Below are positions 7,797-15,843 of a DNA stretch of 22,765 nucleotides, one piece after another. Numbering within the stretch: position 1 is the first letter of the stretch; each line of letters starts with the position of its first letter. The translations under genes were made by a program, and so were the position numbers. The stretch is taken from NCBI GenBank assembly GCA_903928395.1, contig CAIYQS010000171.1:1-22765 (forward strand), read 5' to 3'. Source of the DNA: an uncultured Actinomycetes bacterium (lineage in GTDB: Bacteria > Actinomycetota > Actinomycetes > Nanopelagicales > Nanopelagicaceae). The notes beneath the pieces were generated by a model. That model was given only the letters and a program-made list of their open reading frames with translations, searched no databases and was not told the DNA's origin.

Positions 7797-9443
7797 ATGA
7801 GCGCTACCTACGACTACCTGATCGTTGGTGGGGGTTCTGCCGGCAGTTCATTAGCAAATCGATTGAGCGCCGACCCTAAAAATAAAGTATTGGTCTTAGA
7901 AGCCGGAAGACCAGATTACAAGTGGGATGTATTTATTCATATGCCCGCTGCATTGGCATTTCCAATTGGAAACAAGCACTACGACTGGAAATATGAGTCT
8001 GAACCCGAGCCATTTATGAATAATCGCCGAATTTATCACGCTCGCGGAAAAGTTCTAGGTGGCTCTGGGAGTATCAATGGAATGATCTGGCAACGCGGGA
8101 ACCCTCTTGACTATGAACGATGGAGTAAAGACGCTGGTATGCAGGATTGGGATTACGCCCATTGTCTGCCTTATTTTAAGAAAATGGAGAACTGTTTAGC
8201 AGATCCGAACAATCCATTTCGCGGGAATAGCGGACCATTGGAATTAGAGCGGGGTCCAATAAAAAGCCCTTTGTTTGCTGCTTTTTTTAAAGCGACTGAA
8301 GAAGCTGGCTATCCGCGAACTGATGATGTAAATGGTTACCGGCAAGAGGGATTTGCGGCATTCGATCGAAACGTCCGTCGAGGTCGAAGGTTGAGTTCAG
8401 CCCGCGCATATCTACATCCCGTAATGAAGCGGAAGAATTTAACGGTAAAAACCCGAGCGATGGTCACTAAAGTACTATTTGATGGAAAGCGTGCCACCGG
8501 CGTTGAAGTGATTATTAAGGGTAAAAAACAAAACTTTTCAGCTCACGAAGTAATTCTTTGTGGCGGCGCCATAAATACTCCACAAATCTTGCAACTTTCA
8601 GGAATCGGCAATGCAAAAGAACTTTCTGCCCTAGGGATAGGTGTGGTTGCGGATCTGCCTGGTGTGGGAGAAAATCTGCAAGATCATTTAGAAGTTTATG
8701 TGCAATATGCCTGCAAGAAACCGGTATCCATGCAACCAATGCTTAAACTGTGGCGCAGACCGTTTATTGGCGCTAGGTGGCTATTTTTTCGAAGCGGACC
8801 TGGAGCAACTAACCACTTTGAAGCCGGTGGCTTCACGCGCAGCAACTCGGATGTTAAATACCCTAATTTAATGTTTCATTTCTTACCTCTTGCCATTCGT
8901 TACGATGGAAGCGCGCCATCCGGTGGGCATGGATATCAGGTGCATGTTGGTCCGATGTATTCAGATGCCCGTGGTTCGGTAAAAATCAAAAGCACAGATC
9001 CCTTTGTGAAACCAGCGCTTCGTTTTAATTATCTATCGACAGATCAAGATCGTCGCGAATGGGTAGAGGCAGTCAGAGTAGCTAGGGACATTTTGACTCA
9101 GAAAGCGATGGATGAATTTAACGCCGGGGAAACCTCGCCTGGTCCAACTGTTTCGACTGATGACGAGATATTGGATTGGGTTCGAAGGGATGGCGAAACC
9201 GCTTTACACCCTTCGTGCACGGCAAAAATGGGGACGGATTCAATGTCCGTGGTTGATCCACAAACCATGCGGGTACACGGGGTAGAAGGCTTACGAGTTT
9301 GTGACGCTTCGGTATTTCCCTATGTAACTAATGGAAATATTTATGCTCCCGTCATGATGGTCGCTGAAAAGGCCGCAGACCTAATCCTTGGAAATACTCC
9401 ACTATCTCCAGAGCCCATTGAATTTTATCGCTATGCCGGATGA
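7797..9443 (+). CDS. betA: Choline dehydrogenase-like GMC-family FAD oxidoreductase
   Basis: This 548-residue flavoprotein would oxidise choline to betaine aldehyde, the step before BetB. The FAD-binding Rossmann loop GGGSAG is at residues 11-16 ([18 protein letters not shown]), the GMC signature [15 protein letters not shown] follows, and the C-terminal active-site pair is His471 in [10 protein letters not shown] and Asn514 in [10 protein letters not shown], 43 residues apart, as in choline oxidase and BetA (44 in choline oxidase). Length is typical. It opens the second operon after a hairpin and palindrome, and its end overlaps fdhD by 11 bases. GMC enzymes act on many alcohols; choline is favoured by the betB and quaternary-amine transporter context. 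Dehydrogenase versus oxidase cannot be settled here. Confidence 0.82.
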   Translation: MSATYDYLIVGGGSAGSSLANRLSADPKNKVLVLEAGRPDYKWDVFIHMPAALAFPIGNKHYDWKYESEPEPFMNNRRIYHARGKVLGGSGSINGMIWQRGNPLDYERWSKDAGMQDWDYAHCLPYFKKMENCLADPNNPFRGNSGPLELERGPIKSPLFAAFFKATEEAGYPRTDDVNGYRQEGFAAFDRNVRRGRRLSSARAYLHPVMKRKNLTVKTRAMVTKVLFDGKRATGVEVIIKGKKQNFSAHEVILCGGAINTPQILQLSGIGNAKELSALGIGVVADLPGVGENLQDHLEVYVQYACKKPVSMQPMLKLWRRPFIGARWLFFRSGPGATNHFEAGGFTRSNSDVKYPNLMFHFLPLAIRYDGSAPSGGHGYQVHVGPMYSDARGSVKIKSTDPFVKPALRFNYLSTDQDRREWVEAVRVARDILTQKAMDEFNAGETSPGPTVSTDDEILDWVRRDGETALHPSCTAKMGTDSMSVVDPQTMRVHGVEGLRVCDASVFPYVTNGNIYAPVMMVAEKAADLILGNTPLSPEPIEFYRYAG

Positions 9444-10272
9444 TTCAAAGGCACCATCTGCAACAGCCAAGGTTAGGGTGCAAAAAACCGATACGGATTT
9501 CGCAACTTCCGATTACGTTGTAGTAGAGGAACCGCTCGAAATTCGATTGCGCCGCGGAGATGTCGAAGAGCAGCTCGGAATAACAATGCGAACTCCGGGC
9601 GCGGATTTGGAGCTTGCTGCTGGCTTTCTTTGGGGGGAAGGTTTTCTAACATCACCTGATCAGTTACTCGGCGTAAAAGTTTGTGGCGATCGATCTCTTA
9701 CTCCGCGCCAGCGAGCTAATGTTGTAATAGCGGAAGTTTCCTTGGATGCACCCCGTGCACAAAGAAATTTGGATCGAAGATTCACCATCACTTCAGCATG
9801 TGGCGTCTGTGGATCCACAAGTATCTCTGACCTGCATTTAAGAGGCATTAGTAAAGTGATGCCAGCGAATGCAACGCCGCCAGAGCTAGCTTCTTTTCCA
9901 GAATTTTTGAAAGGGCAGCAGCAAATCTTCCTTAAAACGGGCGGGTTGCATGCGGCGCTATTGGTTAATCCACAAGGTGAAGCGATTGTGCTTCGCGAAG
10001 ACGTTGGTAGACATAACGCCGTGGACAAAGTTATTGGTTCGGCCCTTATGCAACAACTTCTGCCACTTTCAGGCTGGACGTTGGTGGTCTCTGGTCGAGT
10101 CGGGTACGAAATAGTGCAAAAGGCGATATGTGCGGGAATATCCGCGGTTGTGGGAGTTAGCGCGCCGACATCCCTTGCAGTTGATTTAGCGAATGAATTT
10201 GGCCTGACACTTCTGGCATTTGCTCGAAATGGTGTCGCAAAAAATTTTATTAAGGTTATTGTGTCGGAGTGA
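9433..10272 (+). CDS. fdhD: FdhD, sulfurtransferase required for formate dehydrogenase activity
   Basis: FdhD passes sulfur from a cysteine desulfurase to the molybdenum of bis-MGD formate dehydrogenases. The diagnostic CxxC pair is Cys123 and Cys126 in ACGVCGST, and the conserved [17 protein letters not shown] stretch follows. I start it at ATG 9433, inside the end of betA (11-base overlap). This gives 279 residues, close to the 277 of the E. coli protein. An in-frame ATG at 9388 would add 15 residues lying entirely within betA. No formate dehydrogenase gene is in the window, so the client must lie elsewhere. The 3' end overlaps the next gene by 4 bases (GTGA), indicating tight coupling. Confidence 0.93.
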   Translation: MPDDSKAPSATAKVRVQKTDTDFATSDYVVVEEPLEIRLRRGDVEEQLGITMRTPGADLELAAGFLWGEGFLTSPDQLLGVKVCGDRSLTPRQRANVVIAEVSLDAPRAQRNLDRRFTITSACGVCGSTSISDLHLRGISKVMPANATPPELASFPEFLKGQQQIFLKTGGLHAALLVNPQGEAIVLREDVGRHNAVDKVIGSALMQQLLPLSGWTLVVSGRVGYEIVQKAICAGISAVVGVSAPTSLAVDLANEFGLTLLAFARNGVAKNFIKVIVSE

Positions 10273-12314
10273 ATATCCTTCTTGCGGTTATTTCTTACTC
10301 CATTACAGCATTTGCTTTGGTTCTGCTCACAGTCCGAGTTCGTGGGTTAGTTGCGATATATAAGAAGCAGCAACTAGATCCAACTCGGAGCGGAAATCGA
10401 TCCGCTCGTTTGAAAAATATGTTCAAGGAAGTTTTATCGCACACGAAGATGCTTAACTTCACTGGAACTGGCATCGCACATTGGTTCGTCATGGTCGGAT
10501 TCATAGTCCTATTTGGAACTTTGCTCACCGCATATGGTCAGGTAGTACACCCCAATTTCTCGCTACCGATTATTGGTCACTTCGCGCCATATGAATTTTT
10601 CGTGGAATGCATAGCGGCACTCACCGGAATCGGGATCGTTACTCTCATTGGGATCCGCCAAGTAACTAGATTGAGGTCACGAAATCGCTTTGCTGGTTCT
10701 GGTATGGGTAAGGCCTATTACATTGAGGCGACCATCCTTGCTGTCGTCTTCTGTGTAGTCGCGCTTCGCGGACTTGAAGGGGCGCTAGCGGGCGTAACTA
10801 AATGGAGTATTCACTATCCAATATCTTGGCCCGCCGTCTATACCTTTAATACAATGTCACAGAATTCAATAAAGAATGCGATCGTGATAGTTGCAACTCT
10901 CAAAATAGTTGTGTCGATGACCTGGTTTATTGTCATTGCTTCCAACCTAACTATGGGAGTTGCTTGGCACCGCTTTCTTGCCTTCTTCAACATCTACTAC
11001 AAACGCAACATCGCAAAACCGGCTTTAGGAGCACTCCCCGAATTGCTCTCCAAAGGGGTGCCGATCGACTTTGAAGATCCTTCCGAGGATGACCTTTTTG
11101 GCCTTGGGGCTCGAAGTGATATCACCTGGAAGGGTCTATTGGATATGACCAGTTGTACCGAATGCGGTCGCTGTCAGTCTCAATGTCCAGCCTGGCATAC
11201 AGATAAACCGTTATCCCCAAAGTTATTGATTATGGCGCTGCGAGATCATGCCATGGCGAAAGTTGTTGAAACAGAAAATTTGGTTGGCGACAAAGCACCA
11301 ATTTCAACCGATGTTTTATGGTCATGCACTTCATGCGGTGCCTGCGTCAATGAGTGCCCGGTTGATATCGAACATATCGATCACATCGTGAATATGCGCC
11401 GCTTTCAAGTGCTTGTAGAATCCAAGTTTCCAAGCGAGCTTGGTGGAACTTTCCGCAACCTGGAGCAAGCAGGAAATCCTTGGGGATCAAACAAACAGGA
11501 TCGCGAAAGTTGGATCGCAGAATGCGACTTCCCGATTAATGTTGTCAGTGGAACTCTTCCAGATGAAGTCGAATATCTCTTTTGGGTGGGATGTGCGGGA
11601 GCATATGACGAGCGTGCTCGGCGCACAACGAAGGCCGTCGCTGAGCTTTTACATATTTCTGGCGTGAATTTCGCAGTCCTTGGAAAGCGTGAAACATGCA
11701 CTGGCGATCCCGCCCGCCGATCTGGAAATGAATTTCTTTACCAGATACTTGCTAAGGAAAATATTGATACTTTAAATGAAGTATTTGCCGGACGCTCCAA
11801 GGGTAAGAAGAAGGTTGTCGTCACCTGCCCACATTGCTATACGACAATTGGTAAAGACTATGCTCAATCGGGATTTGAGCTCGAGATGTTGCATCACACC
11901 CAGCTCCTTAACACGCTTATAAAGGAAGGTCGCTTAAGGCCGAGCCCACACAAATCCGATGCCAAATTGACTTATCACGATCCATGCTATTTAGGTCGAC
12001 ATAATCAAATTTATGCTCCACCTCGGGAGCTGCTTGAGGCAAGCGGATGCGATGTAACTGAGATGCCGCGTAACAAAGAGCGATCATTTTGTTGTGGTGG
12101 CGGTGGAGGCCGGATGTGGATGGATGAAAAGATCGGAACTCGCATAAACCTCACCCGCGTAGATGAAGCAATTGCCACGGGCGCAGAAGAAGTCGCTGTT
12201 GCCTGCCCATTTTGTCGTGTTATGGTGAGCGACGGAATCACAGCTCGGGAATCGGATGTTGAAGTTCTTGACGTTGCTCAGATCTTGTTGCGAAGCGTAA
12301 AAAGCTCCAATTAG
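10269..12314 (+). CDS. Membrane-bound HdrD/GlpC-like Fe-S oxidoreductase (cysteine-rich CCG domains)
   Basis: This 681-residue protein has about five N-terminal membrane helices (near residues 3-28, 68-90, 108-132, 149-172 and 205-230), resembling a NarI-type quinone-reacting module. A dicluster ferredoxin domain follows, with CTECGRCQSQCP from Cys296 and CTSCGACVNECP from Cys353. Two CCG-type domains come last: one ending in TCPHCYT, one containing FCCGGGGGRMW with Cys608-Cys609. Known relatives (HdrD, GlpC, DgcB of dimethylglycine demethylation, mycobacterial Fe-S reductases) move electrons between a soluble partner or flavoprotein and quinone. It starts at GTG, overlapping the fdhD stop by 4 bases, and its stop touches modA. 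Its partner is not visible; formate dehydrogenase, an ETF or a demethylase are options. Architecture sure, role inferred. Confidence 0.85.
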   Translation: MNILLAVISYSITAFALVLLTVRVRGLVAIYKKQQLDPTRSGNRSARLKNMFKEVLSHTKMLNFTGTGIAHWFVMVGFIVLFGTLLTAYGQVVHPNFSLPIIGHFAPYEFFVECIAALTGIGIVTLIGIRQVTRLRSRNRFAGSGMGKAYYIEATILAVVFCVVALRGLEGALAGVTKWSIHYPISWPAVYTFNTMSQNSIKNAIVIVATLKIVVSMTWFIVIASNLTMGVAWHRFLAFFNIYYKRNIAKPALGALPELLSKGVPIDFEDPSEDDLFGLGARSDITWKGLLDMTSCTECGRCQSQCPAWHTDKPLSPKLLIMALRDHAMAKVVETENLVGDKAPISTDVLWSCTSCGACVNECPVDIEHIDHIVNMRRFQVLVESKFPSELGGTFRNLEQAGNPWGSNKQDRESWIAECDFPINVVSGTLPDEVEYLFWVGCAGAYDERARRTTKAVAELLHISGVNFAVLGKRETCTGDPARRSGNEFLYQILAKENIDTLNEVFAGRSKGKKKVVVTCPHCYTTIGKDYAQSGFELEMLHHTQLLNTLIKEGRLRPSPHKSDAKLTYHDPCYLGRHNQIYAPPRELLEASGCDVTEMPRNKERSFCCGGGGGRMWMDEKIGTRINLTRVDEAIATGAEEVAVACPFCRVMVSDGITARESDVEVLDVAQILLRSVKSSN

Positions 12315-12316
12315 TG

Positions 12317-13069
12317 ATGAAATCCCGGATCCTTCTTGCAGTCCCCGTGGTTGTTACCACGTTGATTGTCTCCACAAATTTTTCGACGGCAGTGGCTGGG
12401 TCCAACACCGTTACGGTATTTGCGGCTTCAAGTTTGACCAAGGCGTTTAACGCACTAGGAGCACGATTTCAAGCGGCCCACGCCGGAGTAACCATTAGAT
12501 TTTCCTACGGTTCTTCAACGACGTTAGCGACACAAATCAGTGCCGGAGCTCCAGCGGATCTTTTCGTATCGGCAGATATTGCATCTATGAGCTCAGTCGT
12601 TTCGGAAGTACCAAACCCGATTAATTATGTTGTAAATCAAGTTGTGCTTGCGCTTCCTAAAACTTCAAAAATAAACAAAATTTCCGACCTTAATTCTGGC
12701 GCGAAGTGGTTGCAGTGTAGCCACACCGTTCCATGCGGAATTGCGGCCGATGCGGCACTTAAGGCTGAAGGGTCAGTTTCCTCCTCGCCTGTTTCCCTTG
12801 AGAGTACTGATGCCAACGCCACAGCGAAATTACTTGCAGGAGCTGTTGATGCGGCAATCATCTATAAGACAGATGTAGTCGCTAATCCAATAAAATTGAA
12901 AGCAATCTTTTTCTCAAATACAGCGGCGGCTTCGACGCAATATCAATTAGGAATCTCAAATTTAAGTCTAAATACTAAAAATCACTGGTCAGATACCTTT
13001 TTGCGCTATCTCACGGGCTTCGATGCGAAGAAATTCTTAGCTGCTAGTGGTTTTACAATTTCACAATGA
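12317..13069 (+). CDS. modA: Molybdate ABC transporter substrate-binding protein
   Basis: ModA captures molybdate outside the membrane. A signal peptide spans roughly residues 1-28 (MKSRILLAVPVVVTTLIVST, then an AVAG cleavage zone). The mature part begins TVTVFAASSLTKAFNALGARF, the usual ModA opening with the Ser that contacts the oxyanion, and contains FSYGSSTTLATQI and GAPADLFVSAD. Length of 250 residues is typical. I chose ATG 12317; a GTG at 12314 overlaps the previous stop and is the codon just before it. The stop overlaps the modB start (ATGA). Its place among cofactor genes fits molybdate supply for the pathway; tungstate could also be bound. Confidence 0.92.
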   Translation: MKSRILLAVPVVVTTLIVSTNFSTAVAGSNTVTVFAASSLTKAFNALGARFQAAHAGVTIRFSYGSSTTLATQISAGAPADLFVSADIASMSSVVSEVPNPINYVVNQVVLALPKTSKINKISDLNSGAKWLQCSHTVPCGIAADAALKAEGSVSSSPVSLESTDANATAKLLAGAVDAAIIYKTDVVANPIKLKAIFFSNTAAASTQYQLGISNLSLNTKNHWSDTFLRYLTGFDAKKFLAASGFTISQ

Positions 13070-13857
13070 AAAAGGGCTCGACCGATCCGGTAACACGTGT
13101 GTTTGCCTGGCTAGCGATAGCAGTCATCGGTCTCCCTATCATTGCTATATTCATAAAGGTTCCCTGGTCCACTTTTTTCACAAGTATTCGGGGTGATGGT
13201 TCACTCACTGCCATCAAACTTTCACTCTGGACATCTCTTCTTGCAGCCTTAGTTTGTTTAATACTGGGGGTACCTCTCGCTTGGTGGTTAACTAGGAGTT
13301 CTCCACGGGTGAGCAACATCGTTCGCCCCATTGTTTTAGCTCCAATTGCGCTACCACCGACAGTGGCCGGATTAGCACTACTTGGGTTACTTGATCGCCG
13401 TGGCTTGCTCGGGACGCCGATCTACAAGTTATTTCATTGGCAGATGCCATTTACAGTTTCGGCCGTGATTTTTGCTGGCGTTTTTGTAGGACTGCCATTT
13501 TTAGTTTTAGTAGCAGAATCCGCTTTTCGACAACTTCCGCGAGATGTCCAAGATGCGGCGGTGATTGATCGTGCCACGCACGGTCAGGTTTTCCGTTTGA
13601 TCGCGATCCCGCAGTCGCGGAGTGGAATTGTTACGGGATTAGTTTTGGCCTGGGCTCGAATATTGGGAGAGTTTGGGGCAACCATGATGTTTGCCGGTTC
13701 ACTTCCCGGAACTACGCAGACCTGGACAATGCAGATCTATCAAGAGTTGAGCGTTAGTCCAGATACTGCTTATGCGCTCAGTTTGGCAATGGTGTTGATC
13801 GCTATTACGGTTATATTCTTATTACGCAAGCCGCTCACTCAGGCATTTAGTAGATAG
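13066..13857 (+). CDS. modB: Molybdate ABC transporter permease
   Basis: This 263-residue integral membrane protein forms the molybdate channel with ModA and an ATPase. Around five to six hydrophobic segments are visible (near residues 10-28, 46-70, 85-108, 127-150, 190-210 and 236-256). The cytoplasmic coupling loop reads DVQDAAVIDRATHGQVFRLIAIPQSRSG, and the following ARILGEFGATMMFAG is characteristic of ModB/CysT permeases. It overlaps modA by 4 bases. The companion ATPase gene modC, normally adjacent, is absent: the next gene is moeB. Its TAG stop is in the same frame as moeB, 15 bases upstream of the proposed moeB start. Confidence 0.92.
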   Translation: MKKGSTDPVTRVFAWLAIAVIGLPIIAIFIKVPWSTFFTSIRGDGSLTAIKLSLWTSLLAALVCLILGVPLAWWLTRSSPRVSNIVRPIVLAPIALPPTVAGLALLGLLDRRGLLGTPIYKLFHWQMPFTVSAVIFAGVFVGLPFLVLVAESAFRQLPRDVQDAAVIDRATHGQVFRLIAIPQSRSGIVTGLVLAWARILGEFGATMMFAGSLPGTTQTWTMQIYQELSVSPDTAYALSLAMVLIAITVIFLLRKPLTQAFSR

Positions 13858-13860
13858 TCA

Positions 13861-13866
13861 AAGGAG
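13861..13866 (+). promoter_or_regulatory. moeB: Strong ribosome binding site AAGGAG deciding an ATT start for moeB
   Basis: AAGGAG begins 3 bases after the modB stop. The six bases AAAATA separate it from ATT at 13873, an ideal spacing. No ATG, GTG or TTG occurs in this frame between the modB stop (13855-13857) and TTG 14023, which lies inside the nucleotide-binding loop and cannot be the true start. Confidence 0.8.
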
Positions 13867-13872
13867 AAAATA

Positions 13873-15018
13873 ATTTCTCTTCCACCAGTTGTTCGAGTCG
13901 GTCCCGAACTTTCGGCTGCCGACAGGGAAAGGTATGCCAGACACACGATCATTCCCGAGATTGGAAATTTAGGTCAGCGCCGAATTTCTAACGCGAAGGT
14001 TCTCTGTGTAGGTGCTGGTGGTTTGGGTTCCCCTGTCCTACTTTATTTGGCTGCCGCCGGAGTCGGAACATTAGGGATTGTAGATTTTGATGTTGTTGAT
14101 GAATCTAATCTGCAACGCCAAGTAATTCATGGGCGGTCTGACATCGGTAGACCTAAGGTTGAAAGCGCTAAGGAAAGAATTGAAGAATTAAATCTGGGAG
14201 TCAAAGTTGAAATTCACCAACTCCGACTGGATACTGAAAATGTTCTTGATGTATTTTCACGCTATGACGTAATAGTCGATGGAACAGATAATTTTGCCAC
14301 TCGATACCTTATTAATGATGCCTGCGTCATCTTGAAAAAACCATGCGTCATGGGTTCCATTTTTCGATTTGACGGACAAGTAGGTGTTTTCTGGTCCGAA
14401 CATGGTCCGTGTTATCGCTGTGTCTTTCCGGAACCGCCATCATTTGAACTGGCTCCCAATTGCGCGGAAAGTGGTGTATTAGGAACACTATGTGGAGTCA
14501 TCGGTTCCATTCAGGCGACCGAAACGCTCAAGCTTATTACTGGTATCGGCTCGCCACTTGTTGGGTCACTGATTATTTGCAATGGTTTGGATTCCACCTT
14601 CGACAAGATCGAAGTAGGCGAAGACCCGAAGTGTTCTATGTGCAGTGAGAATGTAAACGCTCAATTATTGGAGGACTATGAAGTTTTTTGTGGTGTTCCA
14701 AATTCTTCAAGCGAGTTAACCGCCGCACAATTAGCGGTGCGACTTCGAACCGGGGAGCCCATTCAACTGATTGATGTGCGAGAGAAATATGAATGGGATG
14801 AAGGGCATATCGAAGGCGCGGTGCTGATTCCGCAAGCCGAGTTTTACGACGGTCGGGCACAAGAAAAAATTGCGAGTGAGATACCAGTAGTTTTGTACTG
14901 CCATCTTGGAGTTCGTTCTGCACACGCCTTGAACGCACTTAAACACTCCGGATATGAGCGGGTTTCGCACTTACTTGGCGGGATCGTTTCTTGGGACGAC
15001 TACATAAGAAATGGCTAA
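13873..15018 (+). CDS. moeB: MoeB/MoeZ-type adenylyltransferase and sulfurtransferase with C-terminal rhodanese domain, apparent ATT start
   Basis: This enzyme adenylates the C-terminal glycine of MoaD and, through its rhodanese domain, can form the thiocarboxylate used in molybdopterin synthesis. From ATT 13873 the protein is 381 residues. It opens ISLPPVVRVGPELSAADRER, then YARHTIIPEIG, exactly the family N-terminus. The ATP loop GAGGLGSP follows near residue 47. Zinc ligands are Cys180/Cys183 (CYRC) and Cys254/Cys257 (CSMC). The rhodanese domain (IQLIDVREKYEWDEGHIEGA) ends with active Cys343 in CHLGVRS. Starting at the first standard codon (TTG 14023) would delete about 50 conserved residues including part of the ATP loop. 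The start is either a true ATT (or ATA at 13870) or a sequence error. The stop overlaps mobA by 8 bases. Confidence 0.9.
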   Translation: MSLPPVVRVGPELSAADRERYARHTIIPEIGNLGQRRISNAKVLCVGAGGLGSPVLLYLAAAGVGTLGIVDFDVVDESNLQRQVIHGRSDIGRPKVESAKERIEELNLGVKVEIHQLRLDTENVLDVFSRYDVIVDGTDNFATRYLINDACVILKKPCVMGSIFRFDGQVGVFWSEHGPCYRCVFPEPPSFELAPNCAESGVLGTLCGVIGSIQATETLKLITGIGSPLVGSLIICNGLDSTFDKIEVGEDPKCSMCSENVNAQLLEDYEVFCGVPNSSSELTAAQLAVRLRTGEPIQLIDVREKYEWDEGHIEGAVLIPQAEFYDGRAQEKIASEIPVVLYCHLGVRSAHALNALKHSGYERVSHLLGGIVSWDDYIRNG

Positions 15019-15616
15019 CTCTTGGAGCGCAATCATCCTTACCGGGGGAACCAGTAAGAGATTTGGAGCAGATAAATCGGAAGCGATACTCGCTGACCGT
15101 GCATTAATCGATCATCTCATCGCTGCGATTCCGCATCCGGTCCCAATAATTGTGGTTGGACCCGACCGCGCTGCTTTTGATACACGTGTTCAAGTTACGC
15201 AAGAAAGCCCAGCGTTTAGTGGTCCAGTTGCTGCAATTGCTGCGGGAATGAAGTTAGTGAGAACTGAGTTGGTAACCGTGTTTGCAACCGACATGCCTTT
15301 TGGTCCTTTATTGATTCCACAATTGATGGCTTCGCTAAACGAGACGTGTGAGGGTGTTTTACCGCTGGATGGAGCCGGCTTTGTACAGCCGCTGTGCGCT
15401 TTATATCGAGTCGACGCTCTCAATCGAGCGCTCTCTTCCTTTGAAACGGTCGTTGGCGAATCTATGCGTAAACTTGTTGCACATATGCGCGTTGTTCAAG
15501 TACCAATCAGTGTAGAAGAATCCCAATTACTGACAGATATTGATACTCAAGAGAATTTAATGACAGCACAAAAGTCATATAAAGCACTAAACAATCTTCA
15601 AAAAGAGAAGAGTTGA
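15011..15616 (+). CDS. mobA: Molybdenum cofactor guanylyltransferase
   Basis: MobA attaches GMP to molybdopterin, producing the MGD form used by DMSO-reductase-family enzymes such as formate dehydrogenase. The 201-residue protein has the nucleotidyltransferase opening AIILTGGTSKRFGADKSEAIL, the FSGPVAAIAAGM segment, the metal-binding Asp in VFATDMPF, and a QPLCALYR stretch. Length is close to the usual 190-200. It overlaps moeB by 8 bases. Together with FdhD it implies a bis-MGD enzyme somewhere in the genome. The C-terminal tail (MTAQKSYKALNNLQKEKS) is unremarkable. The following DUF6457 gene corresponds to a domain that can be fused to actinobacterial MobA. Confidence 0.93.
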   Translation: MANSWSAIILTGGTSKRFGADKSEAILADRALIDHLIAAIPHPVPIIVVGPDRAAFDTRVQVTQESPAFSGPVAAIAAGMKLVRTELVTVFATDMPFGPLLIPQLMASLNETCEGVLPLDGAGFVQPLCALYRVDALNRALSSFETVVGESMRKLVAHMRVVQVPISVEESQLLTDIDTQENLMTAQKSYKALNNLQKEKS

Positions 15617-15618
15617 AA

Positions 15619-15843
15619 ATGGACGCATGGATTGAAGCGCTAAAGAAAGAACTTGGGTTAACGACCGACATCGATAAGACGCTGATTTTAAATGTTGCAC
15701 GTGATGCTGCGCACGCAGTTGAACGACCAGCGGCTCCCGTGACAACCTTTCTATTGGGTTACGCAGCTGCGCTTGGGGCTGACGTAAAGAGTGCAGCCGA
15801 AACGATCGAAAAATTAGCAATGCAGTGGCCCAAGAGCGAATGA
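15619..15843 (+). CDS. DUF6457 small protein, probably involved with MobA
   Basis: This 74-residue, mostly helical acidic protein reads MDAWIEALKKELGL, then LILNVARDAAHAVERPAAPV and TTFLLGYAAALGA. That pattern (W near the N-terminus, central DxAHxVxRPAAPxTTFLxG) matches DUF6457, a small domain found in actinobacterial molybdenum cofactor loci, sometimes attached to MobA. Function is unknown; a helper role for MobA or MoeA is inferred from position. I start at ATG 15619, six bases after AGAAGAG (15607-15612). A TTG at 15613 overlapping the mobA stop is the alternative and adds two residues. It overlaps moeA by 4 bases (ATGA). Confidence 0.8.
   Translation: MDAWIEALKKELGLTTDIDKTLILNVARDAAHAVERPAAPVTTFLLGYAAALGADVKSAAETIEKLAMQWPKSE

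Noticed and set aside
9388..9432. Longer fdhD starting at ATG 9388
   Set aside because: The extra 15 residues lie wholly inside betA and do not resemble FdhD; starting at 9433 gives the standard length.
13855..13872. modB and moeB as one fused gene
   Set aside because: A TAG stop and a well-placed ribosome binding site separate them; fusion would require readthrough for which there is no direct evidence.
14023..15018. Short moeB starting at TTG 14023
   Set aside because: It would cut into the ATP-binding loop and lose about 50 conserved N-terminal residues that are plainly encoded upstream after a good ribosome binding site.
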